A DNA stretch of 5,080 nt from Clostridia bacterium (GTDB taxonomy: Bacteria > Bacillota > Clostridia > Clostridiales > Clostridiaceae): assembly GCA_009930125.1 (NCBI GenBank), contig RZYZ01000161.1:1-5080 (forward strand), given 5' to 3'. Positions 1-4,663 of this stretch are shown piece by piece. How positions within the stretch are numbered: the first letter of the stretch is position 1; the number at the start of each line of letters is the position of its first letter. The notes under the pieces are model-generated. The model searched no databases, was not told the origin of the DNA, and saw only the letters and a program-made list of their open reading frames with translations. Position numbers and translations under genes: made by a program.

Positions 1-194
1 CTGAGCTTCGGCAGGTCACTCTGAATATCTCTTGCGTTCTGAGGACAGGCCAGAAAACACTGCCCGCAGGCAATGCATCTGGTATCATCGATGATGGCCT
101 GGTGGTCCTGAAACCTTATGGCCTTCACAGGACATGCCCGCACACATCGGTAGCAGTTCTTGCAGTTGGCTTCCTTAAAATTGATCAGCTGCAT
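1..194 (-). CDS. 4Fe-4S protein, N-terminal part of a probable [FeFe] hydrogenase (HydS-like), runs off window
   Basis: Only the first 64 residues are in the window. They form a bacterial-type 2[4Fe-4S] ferredoxin domain with two complete CxxCxxCxxxCP motifs: Cys11, 14, 17, 21 and Cys40, 43, 46, 50. The ATG at 194 has a GGGAGG ribosome binding site at 204-209, nine bases upstream, and overlaps the end of the preceding ferredoxin gene by 20 bases, so the two are probably translationally coupled. The same pair, a thioredoxin-like [2Fe-2S] ferredoxin followed by a protein starting with this kind of domain, is typical of Clostridia and Thermotoga clusters for group C [FeFe] hydrogenases, proposed to sense H2 rather than mainly produce it. 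The H-cluster domain lies outside the window, so the hydrogenase assignment is inferred from context and N-terminal style. Another ferredoxin-domain oxidoreductase remains possible. Confidence 0.72.
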   Translation of the reverse strand, partial: MQLINFKEANCKNCYRCVRACPVKAIRFQDHQAIIDDTRCIACGQCFLACPQNARDIQSDLPKL

Positions 195-432
195 CTTGCA
201 TCGCCTCCCAACGCCTTCTCAGTACATCCACGGCATTTTCCGGCGAAAGAGACAGCACTTTCCCATCCATTCTCACACTGACCCCTTCCGTGCAGTGGCC
301 CAGGCAGAAGCTGCCTCGCAGCCTGATGTCTTCCTTCAGATCATTTTCTTCTATGTAATGTTCCAGTACTTTCACAACCTCATAGGATCCTTTCAGATGG
401 CAGGAACTTCCTACACAGATCTCCACTTCCAT
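175..432 (-). CDS. Thioredoxin-like [2Fe-2S] ferredoxin (NuoE/HydC-like small subunit)
   Basis: An 85-residue thioredoxin-fold [2Fe-2S] ferredoxin. The four cluster ligands are visible as Cys6-x4-Cys11 (CVGSSCHLKGS) and Cys43-x3-Cys47 (CLGHCTEGVSV), the NuoE-family pattern. It lacks the N-terminal helical part of full NuoE/HydC subunits, so it is a stand-alone ferredoxin domain likely passing electrons to or from the protein encoded next. I place the start at the ATG at 432, not the in-frame ATG at 480: GAGGTG at 439-444 is six bases upstream, and the predicted transcription start near 488 leaves almost no leader for the longer form. The stop overlaps the next gene by 20 bases. It is the first gene of the Rex-site operon. 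The family call is firm; partnership with an [FeFe] hydrogenase is inferred from gene order. Confidence 0.88.
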   Translation of the reverse strand: MEVEICVGSSCHLKGSYEVVKVLEHYIEENDLKEDIRLRGSFCLGHCTEGVSVRMDGKVLSLSPENAVDVLRRRWEAMQDAADQF

Positions 433-438
433 AGCATT

Positions 439-444
439 CACCTC
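439..444 (-). promoter_or_regulatory. Ribosome binding site deciding the ferredoxin start
   Basis: GAGGTG on the minus strand ends six bases before the ATG at 432. It favours the 85-residue product over a 101-residue version starting at 480, which has no comparable site. Confidence 0.7.
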
Positions 445-495
445 GACTCTTTTTCGATTCAGCAGGGCTTTATAGGCCACTTCTCAAACATAATC

Positions 496-524
496 AGTAT
501 ATCATCTGGTTAAAAATTTAACAA
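496..524 (-). promoter_or_regulatory. Sigma-A-like promoter with extended -10 for the ferredoxin/hydrogenase operon
   Basis: On the minus strand, -35 TTGTTA (519-524) is followed by exactly 17 bases and -10 TATACT (496-501, five of six matches). The TGA just before the -10 supplies the TGn extension. Transcription should start near 488, giving a leader of about 55 bases. A second, weaker minus-strand candidate lies upstream: TTGTCA (582-587), 17 bases, TATCGT (559-564). The main promoter overlaps a Rex-like operator. Confidence 0.68.
507..524 (-). promoter_or_regulatory. Rex-like redox operator overlapping the -35 element
   Basis: The minus strand reads TTGTTAAATTTTTAACCA. The Firmicutes/clostridial Rex consensus is TTGTTAA-N4-TTAACAA, so 13 of the 14 defined positions match; only the next-to-last base differs. 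The palindrome covers the -35 box and much of the spacer, where a bound repressor would block RNA polymerase. Rex releases DNA when NADH is high and commonly controls hydrogenase and fermentation genes, which fits the genes downstream. That Rex acts here is inference; the site itself is seen. Confidence 0.65.
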
Positions 525-596
525 CTCTGATCCTTTCAGAAAAAAACTTACAGAATAGACGATAATCTGCAAATAATCTATTGACAAATTCTCTTG

Positions 597-668
597 TTGT
601 AATTATTATTATATTATAATCATTATTAATTAGCACCGCACATGCTTATTAATTATTATCAATTACAA
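597..668. repeat. AT-rich imperfect inverted repeat
   Basis: The outer ends are an exact inverted pair, TTGTAATT (597-604) and AATTACAA (661-668). The inner arms 622-634 and 644-656 match at 11 of 13 positions around a nine-base loop. The left side carries extra AT-rich sequence, so the whole is asymmetric. It could be RNA structure of the candidate small RNA, a DNA-level element, or low-complexity chance. No flanking target duplication was noticed that would mark a mobile element. Confidence 0.4.
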
Positions 669-709
669 TTACAGAAAAAAGAGGAGCGTCTGCTCCTCTT
701 TTTTCTGCC
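604..709 (+). ncRNA. Candidate plus-strand small RNA with its own promoter and terminator
   Basis: A plus-strand promoter has a perfect TTGACA at 581-586, a 17-base spacer and TATTAT at 604-609 (five of six). The predicted RNA would run from about 616 to the T-rich side of the terminator at 672-707, some 90 bases, with no plausible coding frame. It contains an AU-rich imperfect stem (622-634 with 644-656, 11 of 13 pairs, loop ACCGCACAT) and then the terminator hairpin. Promoter, two hairpins and terminator make an sRNA-like unit. The region is very AT-rich, so chance promoter matches are a real concern. The feature includes the -10 box. Confidence 0.33.
672..707 (-). terminator. Strong bidirectional intrinsic terminator after mscS
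   Basis: A perfect 16-bp inverted repeat has arms CAGAAAAAAGAGGAGC (672-687) and GCTCCTCTTTTTTCTG (692-707) and a four-base loop. The GC-rich core GAGGAGC is flanked by A6/T6, so both strands present a hairpin followed by a T tract. It lies 31 bases after the mscS stop and is the only strong intrinsic terminator in the window. It likely ends the dhaK-to-mscS transcript and could also end a plus-strand RNA. Confidence 0.93.
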
Positions 710-738
710 TATAATTTCCTGATTTTGATTGTATCTGT

Positions 739-1581
739 TCAGCTTTCCAGTCTATTCTCAAAGGTCACTGAATCAGCCTTGTTCATGGTCACTGTCACAT
801 CTCTTGTAGGATATGGAATCTCGATATCATTCTTCTCGAATTCCACAATCACATCCTCATTGAGCATATAAAGCACGGTGAAGTAGTCTTCTCTCTTCAC
901 CCACACCTTCAGGTCGAAATCTACGGAACTGTCCCCATGGTTGATCACACCAAGAATCACACCACGCTCATCCAGAATCATTTCATTCTTCAGGACAATG
1001 CCCATAAGCACTTCCTTCACCTTCAGCACATCAGTGCCGTAGGCCACAGAATAGACCTTGTCGATTCTTCTGTAGGGCTCCACACTGTAATTGGTGATAT
1101 GGGATGTGGCCAGGTGTCCATTGGGTACCATCACTCTCTTATTGTCGATGGTATTCATGGACGTATAGAGCATTTCTATGGAAAGCACGGTTCCAGACAC
1201 GTCCGACGTCTGAATGTAATCCCCTACGCCAAAGGGCCTGAATATGAGCAGCAGGATACCCGCCGCAAAATTCGAGAGGCTGTCTTTCAGGGCAAGCCCT
1301 ACTGCCAGACCCGCTGCGGAGAGCATGGCAATGAACGTCGTCATAGGGACATCAATGATGGTGGCTGCTGTTATGATCACGATGAGTTTCAGGAAAAACC
1401 CGGACAGCGTCAGAATGAAACCATGTATCGACACATCCAGTTTACTCTTCAGCAGAGACTTTTCAAGAAGCCTCACCACATATTTCGCCAGCTGCCATCC
1501 GATGACCAGTACCACCAGAAAACCCAGAATCTTGAACCCGTATGCACCAATCATACTATTTAATTTTTCAAAAAAATCCAT
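739..1581 (-). CDS. mscS: Small-conductance mechanosensitive channel, MscS family
   Basis: A 280-residue inner-membrane channel that opens under membrane tension to release solutes on osmotic downshift. Residues 17-40 and 53-77 are TM1 and TM2. Residues 82-115 are the pore-lining TM3, with the small-residue packing pattern AAGLAVGLALKDSLSNFAAG. The cytoplasmic beta domain follows (RPFGVGDYI at 115-123, VPNG at 152-155), and PYPTRDV near 257-263 is the family's conserved C-terminal segment. Length is close to E. coli MscS (286). A GTG at 1596 would add five residues, but GGAGGA at 1585-1590 lies inside that extension and points to the ATG at 1581. It begins 71 bases after the RpiB-like gene with no intrinsic terminator between, and a strong terminator follows it. 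It therefore appears to be the last gene of the sugar operon, though its own promoter is not excluded. Confidence 0.93.
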   Translation of the reverse strand: MDFFEKLNSMIGAYGFKILGFLVVLVIGWQLAKYVVRLLEKSLLKSKLDVSIHGFILTLSGFFLKLIVIITAATIIDVPMTTFIAMLSAAGLAVGLALKDSLSNFAAGILLLIFRPFGVGDYIQTSDVSGTVLSIEMLYTSMNTIDNKRVMVPNGHLATSHITNYSVEPYRRIDKVYSVAYGTDVLKVKEVLMGIVLKNEMILDERGVILGVINHGDSSVDFDLKVWVKREDYFTVLYMLNEDVIVEFEKNDIEIPYPTRDVTVTMNKADSVTFENRLES

Positions 1582-1584
1582 AAA

Positions 1585-1590
1585 TCCTCC
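1585..1590 (-). promoter_or_regulatory. Ribosome binding site deciding the mscS start
   Basis: GGAGGA on the minus strand lies just before the ATG at 1581. The spacing is short, four bases after the GGAGG core, but the alternative GTG at 1596 has only a weak AGG-containing stretch upstream. Confidence 0.6.
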
Positions 1591-1603
1591 AAACACATAG
1601 CAA

Positions 1604-1647
1604 GTACCTATGAGTGTTCCTGATAAACAATCATAGGCACCTGATAA
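1604..1647 (-). repeat. Inverted repeat interleaved with a 21-base-spaced direct repeat ahead of mscS
   Basis: Arms 1604-1613 and 1631-1640 (core CCTATGA/TCATAGG) can form a 10-pair stem in minus-strand RNA, counting one G-U pair, with a 17-base loop. No T tract follows directly, so it is a poor terminator. The octamer CCTGATAA also occurs twice, at 1619-1626 and 1640-1647, exactly 21 bases apart, about two helical turns. The block fills most of the gap between the RpiB-like gene and mscS. It could be a protein binding site, an RNA processing or stability element, or chance. Confidence 0.45.
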
Positions 1648-1652
1648 TCTAC

Positions 1653-2105
1653 TTACTTACCTCTGTAACTGTTGTCTATTTCATTCATTCTGTCCACTTT
1701 CGGCAGGGATCTGCCGCCCTGGAATTCACTCGCAAGATAAGCCAGCGTCAGCATTTCCGCTACAGCTTTTCCAGTTGTGAGACCGCCCATGGTGATGATG
1801 TTGGCATCATTACTCTTGGCTGCTCTTTCCGCCTGATAGATATCCGTCACCTGAGCTGCTCTGATGCCATGAACCTTATTGGCGGTGATGGCTACGCCGA
1901 TGCCCGTTCCGCAGATGATGATTCCTCTGTCGAAGTTCTTTGCCGCCACCTCTTTCGCCACTTTTTCCGCTATGTTCGGATAGAGCACTTTCTCATTCTC
2001 AAATGATCCGAAGTCCTCATATTCATATCCGTTGTCCTTGAGTACGCCGATGATGTGATTTTTCAGTTCAAATCCCATCTCGTCGCATCCTATTGCGATT
2101 TTCAT
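1653..2105 (-). CDS. rpiB: RpiB/LacAB-family sugar-phosphate isomerase, probable D-erythrulose-4-phosphate isomerase (EryI/DerI-like)
   Basis: A 150-residue cytosolic aldose-ketose isomerase of normal RpiB length (about 145-150). Family landmarks are Asp8 in GCDEMGFELK, the catalytic Cys65 and Thr67 in ICGTGIG, ANKVHGIRAA at 75-84, and FQGGR at 128-132. Two positions differ from classical ribose-5-phosphate isomerases. The His in the GCDH/SDHGG motif is Glu9, and the His of the HND motif, linked to opening the ribose ring, is Ser98 (KSNDAN). A four-carbon 4-phosphate sugar cannot form the furanose ring, so loss of that His fits an erythrulose/erythrose 4-phosphate substrate. The start has an AAGGAGG site seven bases upstream and overlaps the preceding stop as ATGA. 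Its neighbours are a TIM homologue and Dha-type kinase subunits. The family is certain; the C4 substrate is inferred, and ribose 5-phosphate or galactose 6-phosphate are less likely alternatives. Confidence 0.9.
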   Translation of the reverse strand: MKIAIGCDEMGFELKNHIIGVLKDNGYEYEDFGSFENEKVLYPNIAEKVAKEVAAKNFDRGIIICGTGIGVAITANKVHGIRAAQVTDIYQAERAAKSNDANIITMGGLTTGKAVAEMLTLAYLASEFQGGRSLPKVDRMNEIDNSYRGK

Positions 2106-2875
2106 GATTTTTCCTCCTTTGTTTCTCTTACGTTCTGCACGATTTCCTCAAAATTCGCGATGTCATGACCGAATCGTCCGATGAACAGGCCATCAATATC
2201 TTCTGAGGAAACCAGCTTCCTTGCGTTCTCCTTGTTGGCTGAACCACCATAAATGAGTCTGATTCTTTCGCTGACAGCTTCTCCATAAAGTTCTGTGAGA
2301 ATCTCTCTGATGATGCGCATGGACCCATGGACATACTCCGGTTCCGCCGGTTTTTCCTGGCCTATGGCCCATTCCGGCTCATAGGCCAGCACAAGACCCG
2401 ATAAGTTATCACCTTCAAGACCCTTCAGCAGCTGGCTGATCTGGCTGGTGAGTTCCTTCTTTCTTTCCGGGCTTCTATCCGTTTCTCCCACACAAACGAT
2501 GGGCATGAGACCTTTTTGGATGGTGAGTCCGATCTTCTCATTGATCATCTTATAGTCTTCCCTGAATATGGATTTACGCTCGGCATGACCCAGTTCCACC
2601 AGATGGCAGCCTAAATCCACTGCGCTTTCTATGGAAAACTCTCCTGTCATGGCGCCATTCTCCCTGGGCGCGATGTTCTGGACGCCATAGAGAATATTGG
2701 ATCCTTCCAGCGCCTTTGCCACAGGATATACGGTTCCCATGGAAGGAATCAGAAAAACATCCACATCCTTTATGGCATTCATCCTCTCCATGACTTCCTT
2801 CGCCATGGATACGGCCTGGTCCATCTTATTCACATAGATTTTCAGGCTCATACCGACAATGGGCTTTCTTCTCAT
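2102..2875 (-). CDS. lerI: Divergent triosephosphate-isomerase homologue, probable L-erythrulose-1-phosphate isomerase (TpiA2/EryH/LerI-like)
   Basis: A 257-residue TIM barrel with the catalytic set retained: Lys12 (GMSLK), His97 (LGHAERK) and Glu166 (AYEPEWAIG). It differs from glycolytic TIM in several conserved places: the N-terminal NWK is SLK; loop 6 after Glu166 reads WAIGQEKPA instead of WAIGTGKTA; YGGS (209-212) continues as ANKEN; and the loop-8 phosphate-binding GGAS is GRFG (233-236). These changes resemble the TpiA2/EryH/LerI group, which isomerises tetrulose phosphates. The expected reaction is L-erythrulose 1-phosphate to D-erythrulose 4-phosphate, feeding the RpiB-like enzyme encoded next with a 4-base overlap. 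I start at the ATG at 2875 because AGAAGGG (2884-2890) is eight bases upstream; a GTG at 2884 would abut that site. A second glycolytic TIM cannot be excluded but would be an odd choice beside rpiB. Confidence 0.88.
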   Translation of the reverse strand: MRRKPIVGMSLKIYVNKMDQAVSMAKEVMERMNAIKDVDVFLIPSMGTVYPVAKALEGSNILYGVQNIAPRENGAMTGEFSIESAVDLGCHLVELGHAERKSIFREDYKMINEKIGLTIQKGLMPIVCVGETDRSPERKKELTSQISQLLKGLEGDNLSGLVLAYEPEWAIGQEKPAEPEYVHGSMRIIREILTELYGEAVSERIRLIYGGSANKENARKLVSSEDIDGLFIGRFGHDIANFEEIVQNVRETKEEKS

Positions 2876-2880
2876 TCCAT

Positions 2881-3531
2881 TCACCCTTCTGCCAGATTCT
2901 TCATTTCATCCAGCATTTCTTTGTAGATCAGATAGGAGGAGAAGGATCCTGGGTCTCTGAATCCGATTGCTCTTTCTCCAAGCCTCATGGCTCTTCCCTT
3001 CTTTGCCACCAGTGGAATGGTCTTATCGGACCCTTCCTTCAGCTCGTTTACGAAGCTTTCAAAGATTTCAAGATCGCCCTTGCCCGAACCCAGTTCTTCC
3101 TTCATCCGGTCAATGGCAGGTCTTAGTGCATCCACCATGGTCTTGTCTCCTACTACGGCTTTCCCTCTCATCTCGATGGACTTGATGCCGTTTTCGATGA
3201 ATCCAACCAGCTCTTCAAAGGTCAGCTCGTTCTTGTCTTTCACATCATCCCCGGCCTTCATGAAAAGACTTCCATACAGGGGACCTGCTGCGCCGCCCAC
3301 CTTTCCAAGTATGATCATGCCCACTTTTCTGTAAAAGCTGGAAATATCTTCTGTTTCTTCATACAGCTTATCCAGCTGCTTCTGCACTTCTCTGAAACCT
3401 ATGGACATATTGATGCCATGGTCCCCATCTCCGATGTCTGAATCCAGCTTTGACAGATAATCTCGATGCTCCTCGAACATAGGGATCAGTCTGACAATGA
3501 AATTTTTAAAAAACTCTTTATTGTACATCAT
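2881..3531 (-). CDS. dhaL: DhaL-like nucleotide-binding kinase subunit (probable erythrulose kinase)
   Basis: A 216-residue all-helical nucleotide-binding subunit that transfers phosphate to the ketose held by DhaK. The Mg-binding aspartates Asp30, Asp35 and Asp37 sit in LDSDIGDGDHG at the same positions as in E. coli DhaL (about 210 residues). Further family blocks are VGGAAGPLYG (78-87), RGKAVVGDKTM (122-132) and KKGRAMRLGERAIGFRDPG (177-195). In PEP-dependent systems DhaL keeps ADP as a cofactor recharged by DhaM; in ATP-dependent kinases this domain exchanges ATP. No DhaM is encoded here, so the donor is undecided. GAGGAGG lies seven bases before the first of two consecutive ATGs, and either may be used. 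It has its own promoter at 3565-3593 and sits 5 bases before the TIM-like gene. The family is certain; a C4 substrate is inferred from neighbours. Confidence 0.93.
   Translation of the reverse strand: MMYNKEFFKNFIVRLIPMFEEHRDYLSKLDSDIGDGDHGINMSIGFREVQKQLDKLYEETEDISSFYRKVGMIILGKVGGAAGPLYGSLFMKAGDDVKDKNELTFEELVGFIENGIKSIEMRGKAVVGDKTMVDALRPAIDRMKEELGSGKGDLEIFESFVNELKEGSDKTIPLVAKKGRAMRLGERAIGFRDPGSFSSYLIYKEMLDEMKNLAEG
2884..2890 (-). promoter_or_regulatory. Ribosome binding site deciding the TIM-like gene's start
   Basis: AGAAGGG lies within the last codons of dhaL, eight bases before the ATG at 2875. The upstream in-frame GTG at 2884 overlaps this motif and so has no usable spacing. Confidence 0.6.
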
Positions 3532-3564
3532 TTCGTATCCTCCTCAAATTCTAGTCATAACTTT

Positions 3565-3593
3565 ATTATACACACAAATCTTTCCGTTTCCAA
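3565..3593 (-). promoter_or_regulatory. Internal promoter ahead of dhaL
   Basis: On the minus strand, TTGGAA (3588-3593, four of six) is followed by 17 bases and a perfect TATAAT (3565-3570). It sits between dhaK and dhaL, so dhaL, the two isomerases and mscS could be expressed separately from dhaK. Confidence 0.62.
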
Positions 3594-3613
3594 AAAGTCC
3601 CATCTGTAATCTA

Positions 3614-3648
3614 AGAATATCCGCCACATCCCGTGCAGCGGATATTCT
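3614..3648 (-). repeat. Intercistronic hairpin between dhaK and dhaL
   Basis: A perfect 11-bp inverted repeat, AGAATATCCGC/GCGGATATTCT (3614-3624 and 3638-3648), has a 13-base loop and lies 22 bases after the dhaK stop. No U tract follows directly; TTTTT comes only about 17 bases later at 3592-3596. It is more likely a partial attenuator or an mRNA 3'-end stabiliser than a full terminator. The internal promoter follows at once. Confidence 0.7.
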
Positions 3649-3670
3649 GATGATTCTATGTTTCTGTCTG

Positions 3671-4663
3671 TTATCTGATGCTCATGTATGGTGTATCTAC
3701 TGGATAGTCCAGAAGTTCCTTCAGCTCATCATCCACCTTGACGATGGTGATACCCATGCCGATCATATCCATTGAAGTTGCGTAGTTTCCTACCAGTGCC
3801 TTGTAGACCTTGATGCCCTTTTTCGTCAGCACTTCTTCCAGATGGTTGTTGATGATGTACTGGTCCATCAGTGGCAGTCCACCCAGTCCGTTGACCAGTG
3901 TATAGACTTCATCGCCTTCCTTCAGTTCGAAATCCTTGAAAATATGTTCCATGATCTCATCCACCACCTGGTCGGCAGGCTCAATCTTTCCTCTTCTTAC
4001 ACCAGGCTCTCCATGGATACCCATACCGATTTCCATGTCTCCATCTTCCATATCAAAGATGGTTCCACCCTTAACAGGGATAGTGGAGGAGGATAATGCC
4101 ACACCCATGGATCTTGTATTGTCGTTGCATTTCTTTGCAGCAGCCACAACAGCGTCCAGATCTAGTCCTTTTGCAGCAGCAGCGCCAGCTGCCTTGAATA
4201 CAAACAGGTCTCCGGCGATTCCTCTTCTGTCTTCGATGTTTTCAGATGAAACCACGTCATCTGTCACAAGAACTGTCTCCACGCGGATTCCGTCTTCTGC
4301 AGCCATTTCTGCACCCATATCGAAATTCATCACGTCACCGGCGTAGTTTCCATAAAGATAGATGCATCCTTTCCCCTGGTCCACTGCTTTTACAGCATTG
4401 TAGCAAGGTTCAGGTGAAGGAGAGGTGTTGATGTTACCGATGACTGCCGCATCCGCAAAATTTTCTCCGACATATCCAAGGAACAGTGGTTCATGACCAG
4501 ATCCTCCGCCTATGATCACACCTACTTTTCCTTCTGCAGGTCTAGTTGTCACCACGACTCTGCCATCATGTTCCAGAAGTTTCGCATAATCGGGATGTGC
4601 TTTCACATACCCGGACAGCATCTCCTCTACTACTTCATAAGGGTCATTAATCAGTCTTCTCAT
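3671..4663 (-). CDS. dhaK: DhaK-like ketose-binding kinase subunit (probable L-erythrulose kinase, LerK-like)
   Basis: A 330-residue cytosolic DhaK subunit that binds a short ketose covalently and receives phosphate through DhaL. The phosphate/substrate loop GGGSGHEP is at 52-59, the general-base Asp110 is in GNYAGDVMNF, and His217 in GMGIHGEPG is the residue that forms the hemiaminal with the substrate carbonyl. LINDP near the N-terminus and VDTPY at the C-terminus are also family-like. It is shorter than E. coli DhaK (356) because a surface insertion after the hemiaminal His is missing, common in Firmicutes. The ATG at 4663 has AAGGAG eight bases upstream. It is the first gene of the operon and is separated from dhaL by 139 bases. 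Dihydroxyacetone is the classical substrate; the TIM-like and RpiB-like partners argue for erythrulose. The motifs do not settle the substrate. Confidence 0.94.
   Translation of the reverse strand: MRRLINDPYEVVEEMLSGYVKAHPDYAKLLEHDGRVVVTTRPAEGKVGVIIGGGSGHEPLFLGYVGENFADAAVIGNINTSPSPEPCYNAVKAVDQGKGCIYLYGNYAGDVMNFDMGAEMAAEDGIRVETVLVTDDVVSSENIEDRRGIAGDLFVFKAAGAAAAKGLDLDAVVAAAKKCNDNTRSMGVALSSSTIPVKGGTIFDMEDGDMEIGMGIHGEPGVRRGKIEPADQVVDEIMEHIFKDFELKEGDEVYTLVNGLGGLPLMDQYIINNHLEEVLTKKGIKVYKALVGNYATSMDMIGMGITIVKVDDELKELLDYPVDTPYMSIR

Noticed and set aside
160..513. 117-residue plus-strand open frame over the ferredoxin genes
   Set aside because: It is antisense to two genes with intact Fe-S cysteine motifs and ribosome binding sites, and it covers their promoter. 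It has no recognisable features.
597..668. Remnant of a small mobile element (MITE)
   Set aside because: The inverted ends are only eight AT-rich bases, with no target duplication noticed and no related copy in the window. RNA structure or low complexity explains it as well.
937..1563. 208-residue open frame on the plus strand
   Set aside because: It lies wholly antisense to mscS, whose membrane and motif pattern is clear. The translation is His/Gln-rich with no recognisable domain, as expected of a shadow frame.
1582..1652. Riboswitch ahead of mscS, such as a c-di-AMP type
   Set aside because: The gap is only 71 bases, too short for that aptamer, and only one imperfect hairpin is present.
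2128..2334. 68-residue minus-strand frame inside the TIM-like gene
   Set aside because: It is an alternative frame of a gene whose conserved TIM motifs run through the same stretch.
2102..2875. Glycolytic triosephosphate isomerase (canonical tpiA)
   Set aside because: The NWK motif, loop 6 and the GGAS phosphate loop are all altered, and the neighbours are DhaK/DhaL and RpiB, not glycolytic genes.
3936..4346. 136-residue plus-strand frame opposite dhaK, and other plus-strand frames at 1614-2006, 2987-3334 and 4493-4810
   Set aside because: All are Ser/Pro- or Ser/His-rich shadows opposite well-supported genes, with no independent evidence.
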